Of a DNA stretch of 64,000 nucleotides, positions 1-11,879 are shown one piece after another (position 1 is the stretch's first letter; each line of letters begins with the position of its first letter). The notes under the pieces were generated by a model. That model made no database searches, was not told where the DNA came from, and saw only the letters and a list, made by a program, of their open reading frames with translations. Position numbers and translations under genes: made by a program. The DNA is from Planomonospora parontospora. Lineage in GTDB: Bacteria > Actinomycetota > Actinomycetes > Streptosporangiales > Streptosporangiaceae. The DNA is taken from NCBI GenBank assembly GCA_014647935.1, contig BMQD01000001.1, positions 620,001 through 684,000 on the forward strand. The letters run 5' to 3'.

Positions 1-332
1 GCGCCGGTCACGGGCCTGCCGTCGTGGAACCTCAGTCCGTCGCGGAGGGTGAAGGAGACGGTCAGGCCGTCCGCCGAGACGGTCGGCGGGGCGGCGGCGA
101 CCGCGGGGGTGAGCGACAGGTCGGTCCCCCGGCTCATCAACCCCTCGTAGATGAGGGAACCGCCGTCGGGGGCGTAGCCCATCACCGGACTGAGGGTGTC
201 GAACTCGGAGCCGAGGCCGATCACGAACGTGCCGTCGGAGGGCGCGGCCGGACCGGCGGAGGGGGCCGAGCAGGCGCCGGCCAGCAGGCCGGACGTCACG
301 AACAGGGCGGCCAGGCGCCGGGCCAGCCTCAT
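1..332 (-). CDS. ABC transporter substrate-binding lipoprotein, family 5 (N-terminal part)
   Basis: The first 110 codons of a minus-strand gene run off the left edge. The protein begins MRLARRLAALFVTSG and has a lipobox (LLAGAC), so it is exported and lipid-anchored. After a Ser/Pro/Ala spacer comes FVIGLGSEFDTLSP, then LIYEGLMSRG and the pattern VSADGLTVSFTLRDGLRFHDGRPV, which is typical of the peptide/nickel (SBP_bac_5) binding-protein family. The ATG at 332 is preceded by GGGAGGG on its strand. About 45 bases upstream lies a sequence matching the Nur nickel-regulator consensus (see 376-392), so a nickel ligand is plausible. The ligand-binding residues are outside the window, so oligopeptides remain possible. 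Confidence 0.85.
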   Translation of the reverse strand, partial: MRLARRLAALFVTSGLLAGACSAPSAGPAAPSDGTFVIGLGSEFDTLSPVMGYAPDGGSLIYEGLMSRGTDLSLTPAVAAAPPTVSADGLTVSFTLRDGLRFHDGRPVTG

Positions 333-375
333 GTATCCCTCCCGGGGTCGGTGGAGCGCCCCGACAGTAGCCTTG

Positions 376-392
376 TTGCGAATCACTTGCAA
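376..392. promoter_or_regulatory. Candidate Nur (nickel-responsive Fur-family) box
   Basis: The sequence TTGCGA-ATCAC-TTGCAA fits the Nur box described in Streptomyces coelicolor (tTGCaa-N5-ttGCAA), with only one half-site base off. It lies between the divergent binding-protein gene (start 332, minus) and the Smr gene (plus). Position and match are seen directly; assignment to Nur is inference. Confidence 0.5.
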
Positions 393-457
393 CTGAGAAA
401 TAGATGCATGGGGTCGCCGCGCGTAGACTGGCCGGACGCGACGCCCGGGAGGCCCGT

Positions 458-712
458 TTGAAGCTCAAGCTGGATCTGCACCCCATCTACAACAGGGGCG
501 GGGAGATCGACAAAGCGCTGCGGGAGATCATCGACGAGGCCATCAGGAAGCGGGCGACCGAGGTCGAGATCATCCCCGGGAAGGGGTCGGGTCAGCTCAA
601 GAAGAAGGTCCTGCGCTTCCTGGACCAGAAGGAGATCAAGGCCCTGTACCACCGCATCGACAAGGACGCCAAGAACCACGGCCGCCTGTTCGTCTACTTC
701 CGGTACAAGTAG
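458..712 (+). CDS. Small Smr-domain protein
   Basis: An 84-residue protein that is essentially a bare Smr domain. It opens with KLKLDLHPIYNRG (the LDLH signature) and carries EIIPGKGSGQLKKKVLRFL, the GxGxGxLK motif of Smr proteins, ending HGRLFVYFRYK. Smr domains in MutS2 and stand-alone proteins bind or nick nucleic acids; the role of this short actinobacterial version is not established. I chose TTG at 458 because GGGAGG sits 6 bases upstream and the resulting N-terminus (MKLKLDLH) looks natural for the family. An in-frame ATG at 404 would add 18 residues of no recognisable sequence. Confidence 0.8.
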   Translation: MKLKLDLHPIYNRGGEIDKALREIIDEAIRKRATEVEIIPGKGSGQLKKKVLRFLDQKEIKALYHRIDKDAKNHGRLFVYFRYK

Positions 713-866
713 GGCAGCGACGCTCTGATCAGGTCGTGTACCCCTGCTGATCTTGCCTGCGGCGCATCGGGGCACACGGCCCGGCCGGAGAGAAGGCGTC
801 CACGGCCCTGCGGGCGCGGTCGGCGGCGTTGGGCATCGGACGGGTGCAGGTGGCGAGGAGGACGAC

Positions 867-1676
867 ATGGGCGCATGGACCGGGCCTGCCGATTTCCCAC
901 TCGAGGGTCCGATGTTGGCGGTGCTGCACGGTGAGCTGGAACCGCACCCCTGGCGGGACCCATCGGCAGCCGCCGATGCGTACGGACTCTTCTACGCCAG
1001 GTCGGAGGCGTTGGGATGGCTCACACCGGCCCATGGATGCGCCCCGCAGGGCGGCTGGGCGATGAACGATGCGGGGCGGCCCGAGGACCCGAGTGCGTGG
1101 CTGCCACAGATCGCGTGGTTTCAGGTTCAGGTCACCCATCCGCTGCACCCGGAGCGCCCGCTGCCGACTCAGGCGTTCCTGAACTGCATCGATGATGTGA
1201 TGGCCCGCATGGGGAGGCTGAACCTCAAGGCCGTGCAACTGCTGCTGCCCCTGCCGAATCTGGGCGACCCGGCCCGGCACTCTTCCGTCGAAGCCCTTGG
1301 AGTGCTTCTGCAGGGCGCTGGCTGGCTGACCGATGGTCCGCCGAGCAGAAGCACGCACGTCTGGGTGACCCTCGACAGCGGACAGGATCCGGCCATTATC
1401 ACCGCAGCGCCCCACATGCGGGAGTACATGCAGGAATTACGGCAGGACGCCTTCCTGATGAGTTCCGCCGCCGGAACAGAACAGGACGCGCCGGTCCTGG
1501 AGCCTGCCGTCTGGGACGACGCGTGGCCTGGGCCTTCCAAGCATCGGGCCGCCTTTCACGGCGCCCTGGCGGAGTGGTCACTGGACGCCGTGGGATGGCT
1601 GGCCGGCCTCCTGTCCGAAGTCGCAGCCCGCCAGGGTGTGCACACGCCCCTGTTGTTCACCGCCGTCAAGGCCTGA
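867..1676 (+). CDS. Uncharacterised protein, 269 aa
   Basis: A cytoplasmic-looking protein with no signal peptide or membrane segment. ATG at 867 follows GAGGAGGACGAC, a good ribosome site. I recognise no domain. The N-terminal half is rich in Trp and Pro (LGWLTPAHGCAPQGGWAMND). The middle part (MGRLNLKAVQLLLPLPNL, THVWVTLDSGQDP) looks like an alternating alpha/beta fold. The C-terminus is helical (WSLDAVGWLAGLLSEVAAR). Its composition matches the neighbouring real genes. It converges with the YetF-like gene that follows; no operon partner is evident. Confidence 0.6.
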   Translation: MGAWTGPADFPLEGPMLAVLHGELEPHPWRDPSAAADAYGLFYARSEALGWLTPAHGCAPQGGWAMNDAGRPEDPSAWLPQIAWFQVQVTHPLHPERPLPTQAFLNCIDDVMARMGRLNLKAVQLLLPLPNLGDPARHSSVEALGVLLQGAGWLTDGPPSRSTHVWVTLDSGQDPAIITAAPHMREYMQELRQDAFLMSSAAGTEQDAPVLEPAVWDDAWPGPSKHRAAFHGALAEWSLDAVGWLAGLLSEVAARQGVHTPLLFTAVKA

Positions 1677-1799
1677 TACCCGGAGGGCGCACTCCGGTTG
1701 AACTCGCAGGGTCCGTGTGGGCTGCGGTGTCGTGCGGCCTTCGCGGTAGGGCGGAAGCGGTCCCGGAGGGCCCGCCGACCCGATCGTCCCGTCCGGTAC

Positions 1800-2348
1800 T
1801 CACGCGGGGCGGCGCTGCAGGTGCTCGGCGGCCAGCAGTTCTCGTCCGCGCACGTCGGAGACGAGTTCGGGGTCGATGGTCTCGCCTCGCCGGAGCACAC
1901 TGACCGCACCGGTCCGTTCTAGGATCACGACCGCGACGTCGTCGTATCGGTGGACGGCTGCGAGCCGCAGCTTCTGCCGCAGCTCGTCCTCGACGATCTG
2001 GGCCTTGCGCAGGTTGTCGTGCAGGACGGTGCCGTTGACCATGAGCAGCAGCGGAAGGGTGTTCAGCGAGTGGTCCAGCCGCCTGTTGCGGCGGATGAGC
2101 CCGAACGTCGTCTGCAGGGCGAAGAGGGTGACCATGCCGAGCAGACCGGCGGGCAGGGTGGGGGAAGGGCCCAGGGCGGTGCGGCCCATGACCGCGCCGA
2201 GCGCGATCAGGGAGGCGAAGTCGAAGCTCGACATGGCCGACAGCGCCCGCTGCCCGACGAGTTTGACGAGGACGAGGAAGGCCACGTAGACGCAGACGGT
2301 GGACACGACGACCGTGATCGCCTCTGTCCAGGTCAGCTCCAACCACAT
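1800..2348 (-). CDS. YetF/YcaP-type membrane protein (DUF421)
   Basis: A 182-residue membrane protein. Three hydrophobic segments lie in the first ~95 residues (AITVVVSTVCVYVAFLVLV; FDFASLIALGAVMG; LLGMVTLFALQTTFGLI). The signature KLVGQRALSAMSSFDFASLIALG matches the DUF421 family. A soluble C-terminal domain follows, starting near PLLLMVNGTVLHDNLRKAQI and containing VAVVILERTGAVSVLRRG. Family members (YetF, YrbG, YcaP) sit in the membrane with a cytoplasmic DUF421 domain; some are implicated in spore or envelope functions. ATG at 2348 has AGGAGAG upstream. It is transcribed alone. Confidence 0.85.
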   Translation of the reverse strand: MWLELTWTEAITVVVSTVCVYVAFLVLVKLVGQRALSAMSSFDFASLIALGAVMGRTALGPSPTLPAGLLGMVTLFALQTTFGLIRRNRRLDHSLNTLPLLLMVNGTVLHDNLRKAQIVEDELRQKLRLAAVHRYDDVAVVILERTGAVSVLRRGETIDPELVSDVRGRELLAAEHLQRRPA

Positions 2349-2536
2349 CGCTCGGCTCTCCTGCCGTCACGCTCGATCACCGTCTCCGCCGAGACGGGCG
2401 TGCTCCGCGAACCGGATGTGAATTCCCGCCGGCGGGTAACGGCAGACGCCGGATACGGGCGGGATGTCACCATGCGCCTTCCGGCCGGGAGAGGCGGGCC
2501 CGGGATGATCCGCGAGGCGGCGCCCGGCCCGTCACC

Positions 2537-2908
2537 TCAGCGTTTGCGGAAGGTCCGCGCCTCCTCGGCCGCGGCGAGCACGGCCTCCAGCGAGCCGCCC
2601 GCGCTCGCCGCGACGGCCGCCGCGATCGCGCCCTCCACGAACGGCACGTCGGCGACCACGATCCCGGGCCCTTCGAACAGCCGGGCGGTCAGCACCGAGC
2701 CGCCCAGGTCGGGGATGAGGAGCACCCCGTCGCCCTCGTCGGCCCGCTCGATCGCCGCCGCGACCAGGTCGGCGCTGGTGCCCAGCCCGCCGTCCTCGGT
2801 GCCCCCGGCCGGCACCGGCGGGGAACCGGCGCCGCAGATCCCCGCCGCCAGCGCCGCGACCTCGGCGGCCAGCGGCCCGCTGTGGGAGACCAGCACGATG
2901 CCTACCAA
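2537..2908 (-). CDS. dhaM: Dihydroxyacetone kinase phosphotransfer subunit DhaM
   Basis: A 123-residue protein opening VGIVLVSHSGPLAAEVAAL; this is the EIIA-Man-like fold with the phosphorylatable His in SHS. The segment DGVLLIPDLGGSVLTARLF is also typical of DhaM. In PTS-dependent dihydroxyacetone kinases it passes phosphate from HPr to ADP bound on DhaL. This is the short, single-domain actinobacterial form without fused HPr or EI domains. Its start overlaps the end of dhaL by 7 bases, so the two are translationally coupled. It is the last gene of the dhaK-dhaL-dhaM operon. Confidence 0.9.
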   Translation of the reverse strand: MVGIVLVSHSGPLAAEVAALAAGICGAGSPPVPAGGTEDGGLGTSADLVAAAIERADEGDGVLLIPDLGGSVLTARLFEGPGIVVADVPFVEGAIAAAVAASAGGSLEAVLAAAEEARTFRKR

Positions 2909-3639
2909 CGTGCGGCCACCGTACGGAGCGCCTCCACCAGGAGCGCGGCCGAGGCGGCGCCCGGGTCCTCGTGGCCGACGCTGCGCGGCCCGAGGTAACT
3001 GGCCCGGCCCTTGCGCGCCTGCATCGGGACGGTCGCCTCCGCCCCGCCCCTCGCCGCGGCCGCCGCGGCGTCCAGCGCCTCCCGGACGTCCCGCCCCTCC
3101 CGTACGGCCTGCGCCAGCGCCCTGACCGCCGGGGCGAGCGCATCGACCATGGTCTTGTCCCCCTCCGCCGCCGACCCCAGACTCCGCACCCCGTCCACGG
3201 CGGCCTCCAACGCGCCGGCGAGAGCACCGGGGGAGACCTCGGGCTCCTCGCCCAGCGCCTTGCCCGCCTCCCGGAAGGCCGTGCCGTACAGCGGGCCGGA
3301 GGCTCCGCCGACCCTGCGGATGAGCGTGCCCCCCACCAGGACGAGCAGCGCTCCGGGAGTCGCGGGCCGGTGGTCGGCCAGGGCCTGGACGGCGGCGGTG
3401 AGGCCCCGGTCGAGGTTCGTCCCGTGGTCGCCGTCGCCGATCGCGGTGTCGAGCCGGGTGAGCCGGTCCTTCCCGGCCAGGACGGAGCGGGCGGCCTCCT
3501 CGACCCAGGCGGCGAAGAACCCCGCGTCGAGCACCGCCCCCTGCGTCCTCGGTGCCGCTGAGCCTCCCGGTGTCCCCGGCGGCTCCGGCGTCCCCGGGCT
3601 TTCCGGTGTCCCCGGTGTTCCGGGCGGTTCCGGGGCCAT
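2902..3639 (-). CDS. dhaL: Dihydroxyacetone kinase ADP-binding subunit DhaL
   Basis: A 245-residue protein. From about residue 35 it is a DhaL domain: FFAAWVEEAARSV, then the nucleotide/Mg site DTAIGDGDHGTNLDRG, and further on GGASGPLYGTAF and AEGDKTMVDALAPAV. It keeps tightly bound ADP, which is rephosphorylated by DhaM and used on dihydroxyacetone held by DhaK. The first ~32 residues are an unusual Pro/Gly/Thr run of PGTPE-like repeats (DNA 3545-3636) that the core family does not need. ATG overlaps the dhaK stop codon (ATGA), indicating coupling. Confidence 0.9.
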   Translation of the reverse strand: MAPEPPGTPGTPESPGTPEPPGTPGGSAAPRTQGAVLDAGFFAAWVEEAARSVLAGKDRLTRLDTAIGDGDHGTNLDRGLTAAVQALADHRPATPGALLVLVGGTLIRRVGGASGPLYGTAFREAGKALGEEPEVSPGALAGALEAAVDGVRSLGSAAEGDKTMVDALAPAVRALAQAVREGRDVREALDAAAAAARGGAEATVPMQARKGRASYLGPRSVGHEDPGAASAALLVEALRTVAARW

Positions 3640-4631
3640 CAGCGCCCCCAGCGCAGGGCGGGGGTCTCGACCGGGGCGTCCCAGAGCCGGGTGAGCTCCT
3701 CGGTGAGCCGGCAGATCGTGACGGAGAAGCCCTGCATGTCCAGGCTGGTCACGTAGTTCCCGACGAGGCTGCGGGCGACCCGCGCGCCTCTGCCCGCCAA
3801 CTGGTCCACGACTTCGGCGAAGGCGATGTGGAGCTCGATCAGCGGGGTCGCGCCCATGCCGTTCAACAGGACGAGGACGTCACCGGAGACCGGCATGTCC
3901 GCGCAGATCGCGTCCAGCGCGACGGAGACCAGGCCCCGGGCGTCGCGTACGGCCTCGCGGGAGCGGCCGGGCTCGCCGTGGATGCCGACGCCGAACTCGG
4001 CCTCGGTCTCGCCCAGGTCGAAGGAGGGTCCGCCCGCCGCGGGTACGGTGCAGGCGCTCAGCGCGACGCCGAAGGAGCGGCTCCGCCCGACGACCTCGCG
4101 GGCGACCCGGGTCACCTCGGCGAGCGGGGCACCGGTCTCGGCCAGCGCTCCGGCGACCTTCTCCACGAAGAGCGTCGCCCCGGTGCCCCGGCGGCCCGCC
4201 GTGTGCAGCGAGTCGCGCACCGCCACGTCGTCGTCCACGAGCACGCTCGCCACCTCCACGCCCTCCTCGGCGCAGAGCTCGGCGGCCATCCGGAAGTTGA
4301 GCACGTCCCCGGTGTAGTTCTTCACCACGTGCAGCACCCCGGCGCCGCCGTCCACGGCGGTGCTGGCCTGGACCACCTGGTCGGGGACCGGGGAGGTGAA
4401 GACCTCGCCGGGGCAGGCCGCGTCGAGCATGCCGTACCCGACGAAGCCGCCGTGCAGCGGCTCATGTCCGGAGCCTCCGCCGGAGACCAGCCCGACCTTG
4501 CCGGGGCGCGGTCCCGAGGCGCGCAGGACGATCCGGTTCTCCAGGTCAACCCGGAGTCGCGGATGCGCGGCGGCGAGCCCGCGCAGCGCGTCCGGGACGA
4601 CCGTTCCGGGGTCGTTGATGAGCTTCTTCAC
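3639..4631 (-). CDS. dhaK: Dihydroxyacetone kinase substrate-binding subunit DhaK
   Basis: A 330-residue protein of normal DhaK length. It contains KVGLVSGGGSGHEPLHGGFV, and FGVGIHGEPG with the His that binds dihydroxyacetone covalently as a hemiaminal. It starts with GTG at 4631, with GGAGGGG upstream. It is first in the dhaK-dhaL-dhaM operon, which converts dihydroxyacetone to dihydroxyacetone phosphate at the expense of phosphoenolpyruvate through the PTS. It is divergent from a TauE-type exporter with only ~70-120 bases between them. Confidence 0.95.
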   Translation of the reverse strand: MKKLINDPGTVVPDALRGLAAAHPRLRVDLENRIVLRASGPRPGKVGLVSGGGSGHEPLHGGFVGYGMLDAACPGEVFTSPVPDQVVQASTAVDGGAGVLHVVKNYTGDVLNFRMAAELCAEEGVEVASVLVDDDVAVRDSLHTAGRRGTGATLFVEKVAGALAETGAPLAEVTRVAREVVGRSRSFGVALSACTVPAAGGPSFDLGETEAEFGVGIHGEPGRSREAVRDARGLVSVALDAICADMPVSGDVLVLLNGMGATPLIELHIAFAEVVDQLAGRGARVARSLVGNYVTSLDMQGFSVTICRLTEELTRLWDAPVETPALRWGR

Positions 4632-4699
4632 ATTCAGAACATCTCCCCTCCGCGGGGCGGGGGCAAGCGTGATCGGCCGGTCGCGCCCGCCACCGGGTC

Positions 4700-5635
4700 A
4701 TGGACGTCGTCCGTGCACCGGTGGCGGCCCGGTGGCGGCCGTGTGGTTGGGTGGCGGATGTGATCGTCGGGGAGGTGCTCGGGCTGGCCGGGGTGGGGGT
4801 GGTGGCCGGCGTGGTCAGCACGGTGGTGAGCCTGGCGTCCGTGATCTCCTATCCGGCGCTGCTGGCGTTCGGCCTGTCCCCGCTGAGCGCGAACGTCACC
4901 AACACCGTGGCGCTCGTCTTCACCGGCCTGGGGGCGGCGGCCGGGTCGCGGCCCGAGCTCGCGGGCCAGGGCGGACGGGTGCTGCGCCTGGGGTGGGTCA
5001 CCGCGCTGGGCGGGGCGGCGGGCGCCGCGCTGCTGCTGACGACCCCGCCCCGGGCCTTCGAGGCGGTCGCGCCCTGGCTCATCGCGGGCGCCTCCCTTCT
5101 GCTGCTCCGCCCGCCGCGGGCAGGCGGGCCGCGTGAGCGGGGCGGATCGGACGGACCGGGCACGCCTGCCGGATCGGGCGGGGGCGGCACGGGGAGCGGA
5201 GGACAGGGCGGGGGCGGCGCATCCGGCGAGGGCGGTGGACCCGGCGGACCCGGCGGGAACGCGGTGGCGGAGCACGGCCGGGCCGCGCGGGTGGCGCTGT
5301 TCGCGGTCGCGGTCTACGTCGGCTACTTCGGGGCGGCCGGGGGAATCCTCATGTTCGCGGTGCTCAGCACCGTGCTCCACCAGTCCGCGGTCAAGGTCAA
5401 CGCCGTCAAGAACGTGGTCTCCGCACTCGCCAACGCGGTGGCCGCCCTCGGGTTCGCGCTCTTCGGGCCGGTCCAGTGGGCGGCCGCCGTACCGCTCGCC
5501 GCGGGCTTCCTGGCCGGCGGCTGGATCGGCCCGGCGGTCGCCCGGCGGCTGCCCGGGCAGTCGCTCCGGTTCGTCGCCGCCGCCTGCGGCCTGGTCGTCG
5601 CGGTCAAGCTCGGTGTGGAGACCTACCGGGTCTGA
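4700..5635 (+). CDS. TauE/SafE-type sulfite exporter family membrane protein
   Basis: A 311-residue polytopic membrane protein. The N-terminal half has VLGLAGVGVVAGVVSTVVSLASVISYPALLAFGLSP with NVTNTVALVF. The C-terminal half repeats this pattern (GYFGAAGGILMFAVLSTVLHQS, VNAVKNVVSALANAVAAL), as expected for the two-fold TauE/SafE fold. Between them (about residues 140-190) is a Gly/Pro-rich hydrophilic insert. Family members export sulfite, sulfoacetate or other organic anions; the substrate here cannot be read. The start is uncertain: GTG codons at 4751 or 4760 would give an N-terminus directly before the first membrane segment. Confidence 0.8.
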   Translation: MDVVRAPVAARWRPCGWVADVIVGEVLGLAGVGVVAGVVSTVVSLASVISYPALLAFGLSPLSANVTNTVALVFTGLGAAAGSRPELAGQGGRVLRLGWVTALGGAAGAALLLTTPPRAFEAVAPWLIAGASLLLLRPPRAGGPRERGGSDGPGTPAGSGGGGTGSGGQGGGGASGEGGGPGGPGGNAVAEHGRAARVALFAVAVYVGYFGAAGGILMFAVLSTVLHQSAVKVNAVKNVVSALANAVAALGFALFGPVQWAAAVPLAAGFLAGGWIGPAVARRLPGQSLRFVAAACGLVVAVKLGVETYRV

Positions 5636-5950
5636 GTCCCCGGAACGGATGTCGGGCTCCGATCCGCACCGAATGGACATTTTCCCGCATTTCTGCTCAT
5701 TGTGAATTATTAACGTTTTCAGGTGTCTCTTCGGAAATTCTTCGTGAAAAAGAAGGAGGCCCTGGATCCATCGACCCGGCTTCTTGACGGGACGGATCGC
5801 CTACGAGGTGATATCGACCTCGTATGGTTTTATATGCGCGGCGATCTGCACTTTCTGTAAAAACCGCGATTTTTAAAATGGGTATTTGCATTCTCGTTGT
5901 CATGGCGTAACTTCCTCTTTGTAATCCTGTCCGTCATCGAAGGGCCATCT
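5636..5950. promoter_or_regulatory. AT-rich promoter island upstream of the geosmin/encapsulin operon
   Basis: A 315-base gap with an AT-rich stretch from about 5690 to 5935, in sharp contrast to its surroundings. It holds a TTGACG element at 5784-5789 with TGATAT 19 bases downstream (5809-5814) and the palindrome described separately. Short runs such as AACGTTTTC and TTTTTAAAATGGG also stand out. No gene is visible. It presumably carries the promoter of the terpene operon. Confidence 0.5.
5802..5824. promoter_or_regulatory. Perfect 8-bp inverted repeat, candidate operator
   Basis: TACGAGGT (5802-5809), spacer GATATCG, ACCTCGTA (5817-5824). The arms are exactly complementary. It overlaps the possible -10 element of the geosmin/encapsulin promoter, as a repressor or activator site would. 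The cognate regulator is unknown. Confidence 0.45.
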
Positions 5951-7024
5951 ATGACGACGGAGATCGCGGAGACGCCGATCTCGAAAGCCATCGATCAGGT
6001 GCGGCGGAAGGTGGACGCCAGGCTGATCCGGTTCCTGGATGCGCATCTCTCCCCGGTGGACGACCCGGATGTGATCGAGGGATACCGGCAGCTGCGCGAG
6101 TTCGTGGTCGCGGGCGGAAAGCGGATCCGGCCCATCCTGTGCTACTGGGGATGGCACGGGGCCGGAGGCGGGGACCAGGACGCGCCCGTGATCGACGCGG
6201 GTGCGGCGCTGGAACTCTGCCACGCCGGCCTGCTCGTCCACGACGACGTCATGGACGGCAGCGACACGCGCCGGGGCCGCCCGGCGCTGCACCGCAGCCT
6301 CGCCGGCTCCGCCCGGCCGCCCGGTGCCCAGGCGTTCGGCGGCTCCGCGGCGATCCTGCTGGGCGTGCTCGCCCAGGCCTGGGCGGACGAGCTGCTGACC
6401 GGCGTCGAGGTGGGCCAGGCCCGCACGCACGCGGCCCGGATGCTGTTCAGCCGGATGCGCCTGGAAGTGATCTCCGGACAGTACCTCGACATCCTGGCGG
6501 GCATGGGCGAGGAGGCGAACGTCGAGAAGGCCCTGCGGGTGGTGCACTACAAGACCGCCAAGTACACCGTCGAGCGCCCGCTGCAGATCGGCGGGGTGCT
6601 CGCCGGAGCCGACCCTCCCCTGCTGGAGGCCTACTCCCGGTTCGGGCTGCCGCTGGGAGAGGCGTTCCAGCTGCGCGACGACATCCTGGGGGTCTTCGGC
6701 GACACCGCGGTGACCGGCAAGCCGGTCATCGACGACCTGCGGGAGGGGAAGCGGACCGTGCTGATCGCGCACGCGTTCGCCCGCGCCCGGGGTCCGCAGC
6801 GCGACCGGCTCCGCACCTGGTACGGAGCACCCGGGCTGGACGAGCGGAGCGCGGACGCGCTCCGCGAGATCATCGTGGACACCGGGGCGCTCGCCCACGT
6901 CGAATCACTGATCGCCCAGCGTGCCGACCAGGCGCTCGGCGTGCTGCGGGACGGTGTGATCCCCGCACCGACCTGCGAGGCGCTGGCGCTGCTGGTCGAC
7001 CGCCTGGCCCACCGGGTCGTGTAG
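5951..7024 (+). CDS. Polyprenyl diphosphate synthase (FPP/GGPP synthase family)
   Basis: A 357-residue trans-isoprenyl diphosphate synthase. The first Asp-rich motif is LLVHDDVMDGSDTRRGRP (DDxxD) near residue 100. The second is LRDDILGVFGD (DDxxGxxxD) near residue 240. GGKRIRPIL and KTAKYTVERPLQIGG are also conserved. It condenses isopentenyl diphosphate with an allylic diphosphate. Directly before a sesquiterpene (geosmin) synthase, farnesyl diphosphate is the expected product, though chain length cannot be proven by eye. ATG at 5951 was preferred over a longer reading from 5897 because the family core starts soon after. It is probably the first gene of the encapsulin/geosmin operon, 213 bases before the shell gene. 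Confidence 0.92.
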   Translation: MTTEIAETPISKAIDQVRRKVDARLIRFLDAHLSPVDDPDVIEGYRQLREFVVAGGKRIRPILCYWGWHGAGGGDQDAPVIDAGAALELCHAGLLVHDDVMDGSDTRRGRPALHRSLAGSARPPGAQAFGGSAAILLGVLAQAWADELLTGVEVGQARTHAARMLFSRMRLEVISGQYLDILAGMGEEANVEKALRVVHYKTAKYTVERPLQIGGVLAGADPPLLEAYSRFGLPLGEAFQLRDDILGVFGDTAVTGKPVIDDLREGKRTVLIAHAFARARGPQRDRLRTWYGAPGLDERSADALREIIVDTGALAHVESLIAQRADQALGVLRDGVIPAPTCEALALLVDRLAHRVV

Positions 7025-7237
7025 AGGGCGGCACGGGACGCCGCGCCCCGTGCCGCTGCGCCGGCGGCCCCGGCCCGCCGGATCTCCCGCCGGCACGCCC
7101 GGCTTTCCCTCCGATCCGTCCGTCCGGCTTTCCTCCTGCCCGCCGTACCTCTCCGCCCGCTGAGCCCCGCTCACCGGAGCGGGACCGATTCCCCCGGCAA
7201 CCGGCCACCGGCCGAACACAGATGGGTGACGTGCGCC

Positions 7238-10851
<3,614 letters not shown>

Positions 10852-10874
10852 GCGCGGGAGGCGGAGAGACCACG

Positions 10875-11879
10875 GTGAGCACGGAGACCGCGGGGATCGC
10901 CCGGGCCGCTCCCGCGGCGGAGGCCTGCCGGCTGAGCCTGGGCACCGCCGCCGCCCGCAGGCTGGCGACGACGGCCAAGACCGTGCCGCAGACGCAGGCG
11001 TCGACGCCCCGCCACCTCCTGCGGGTGCTGCCCTGGACGGAGGTGGACGGCGTCTACCGGGTGAACCGGCGGGCCGTCCTCGCCCCCGGTGACGGAGGCC
11101 GGTCCGGGGACGCCCGCGACCGGTCCGCGAAGCCGCGGAACGCCTACGGGGAGGCGAAGATCGCGCTGACGGCGGGCCACCGGGGCGAGCCGGTGCTGCC
11201 GGGCACGTTCGTCGACTACGAGCTCGCCCCGCGCGAGTACGAGCTGAGCGTGGCGCAGACGGTGCTGCGGGTGCACACCCGGGTGGCCGATCTGTACAAC
11301 GAGCCGATGAACCAGACCGAGCAGCAGCTGCGGCTGACGATCGAGGCGCTGCGGGAGCGGCAGGAGCACGAGCTGGTCAACAACCGCGAGTTCGGGCTGC
11401 TGCACAACGCCGACCTCAAGCAGCGCCTCCGTCCCCGCTCCGGGCCGCCCACCCCCGACGACCTCGACGACCTGCTGTGCCGGCGCCGCAGCTCCCACTG
11501 CTTCCTGGCCCATCCCCGGGCCATCGCGGCCTTCGGCCGGCAGTGCAACCGGCGGAGCCTGTACCCGGCCACCGCCGAGGTAGACGGGGCCAGGGCCATG
11601 GCCTGGAGGGGGGTGCCGATTCTGCCCTGCGACAAGATCCCGATCAGTGACGGCGGCCTGACCTCGATCATGGTGATGCGCCTGGGCGAGAAGGACCAGG
11701 GCGTCGTGGGGCTGCGCCGTACCGGGCTGGCGGGGGAGCGCGAGCCCGGGCTGTCGGTGCGGTTCATGGGCATCGACGAGCACGCGATCATCTCCTACCT
11801 GGTGACCGCCTACTACTCGGTGGCCGTGCTGGTGCCCGACGCCCTCGGGGTCCTGGAGGGCGTCGAAGTGTATTCATGA
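10875..11879 (+). CDS. Family 2 encapsulin shell protein lacking the nucleotide-binding domain
   Basis: A 334-residue relative of the shell protein at 7238. It keeps the N-terminal arm ([32 protein letters not shown]) and the full shell fold ([42 protein letters not shown]). The whole cyclic-nucleotide-binding domain is replaced by about 20 residues ([20 protein letters not shown]). Large parts of the DNA are nearly identical to the first gene. GTG 10875 has GGAGAG upstream; a GTG at 10848 overlapping the geosmin synthase stop (GTGA) is an alternative. It might build a mixed shell with the first protein or a shell of its own. Confidence 0.85.
   Translation: MSTETAGIARAAPAAEACRLSLGTAAARRLATTAKTVPQTQASTPRHLLRVLPWTEVDGVYRVNRRAVLAPGDGGRSGDARDRSAKPRNAYGEAKIALTAGHRGEPVLPGTFVDYELAPREYELSVAQTVLRVHTRVADLYNEPMNQTEQQLRLTIEALRERQEHELVNNREFGLLHNADLKQRLRPRSGPPTPDDLDDLLCRRRSSHCFLAHPRAIAAFGRQCNRRSLYPATAEVDGARAMAWRGVPILPCDKIPISDGGLTSIMVMRLGEKDQGVVGLRRTGLAGEREPGLSVRFMGIDEHAIISYLVTAYYSVAVLVPDALGVLEGVEVYS
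11134..11476 (+). repeat. Near-identical block shared by the two shell genes, copy 2
   Basis: Partner of 7911-8253. It encodes the first part of the shell fold, from [14 protein letters not shown] to DDLDDLL. The match begins exactly where the nucleotide-binding domain of copy 1 ends. Confidence 0.85.
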
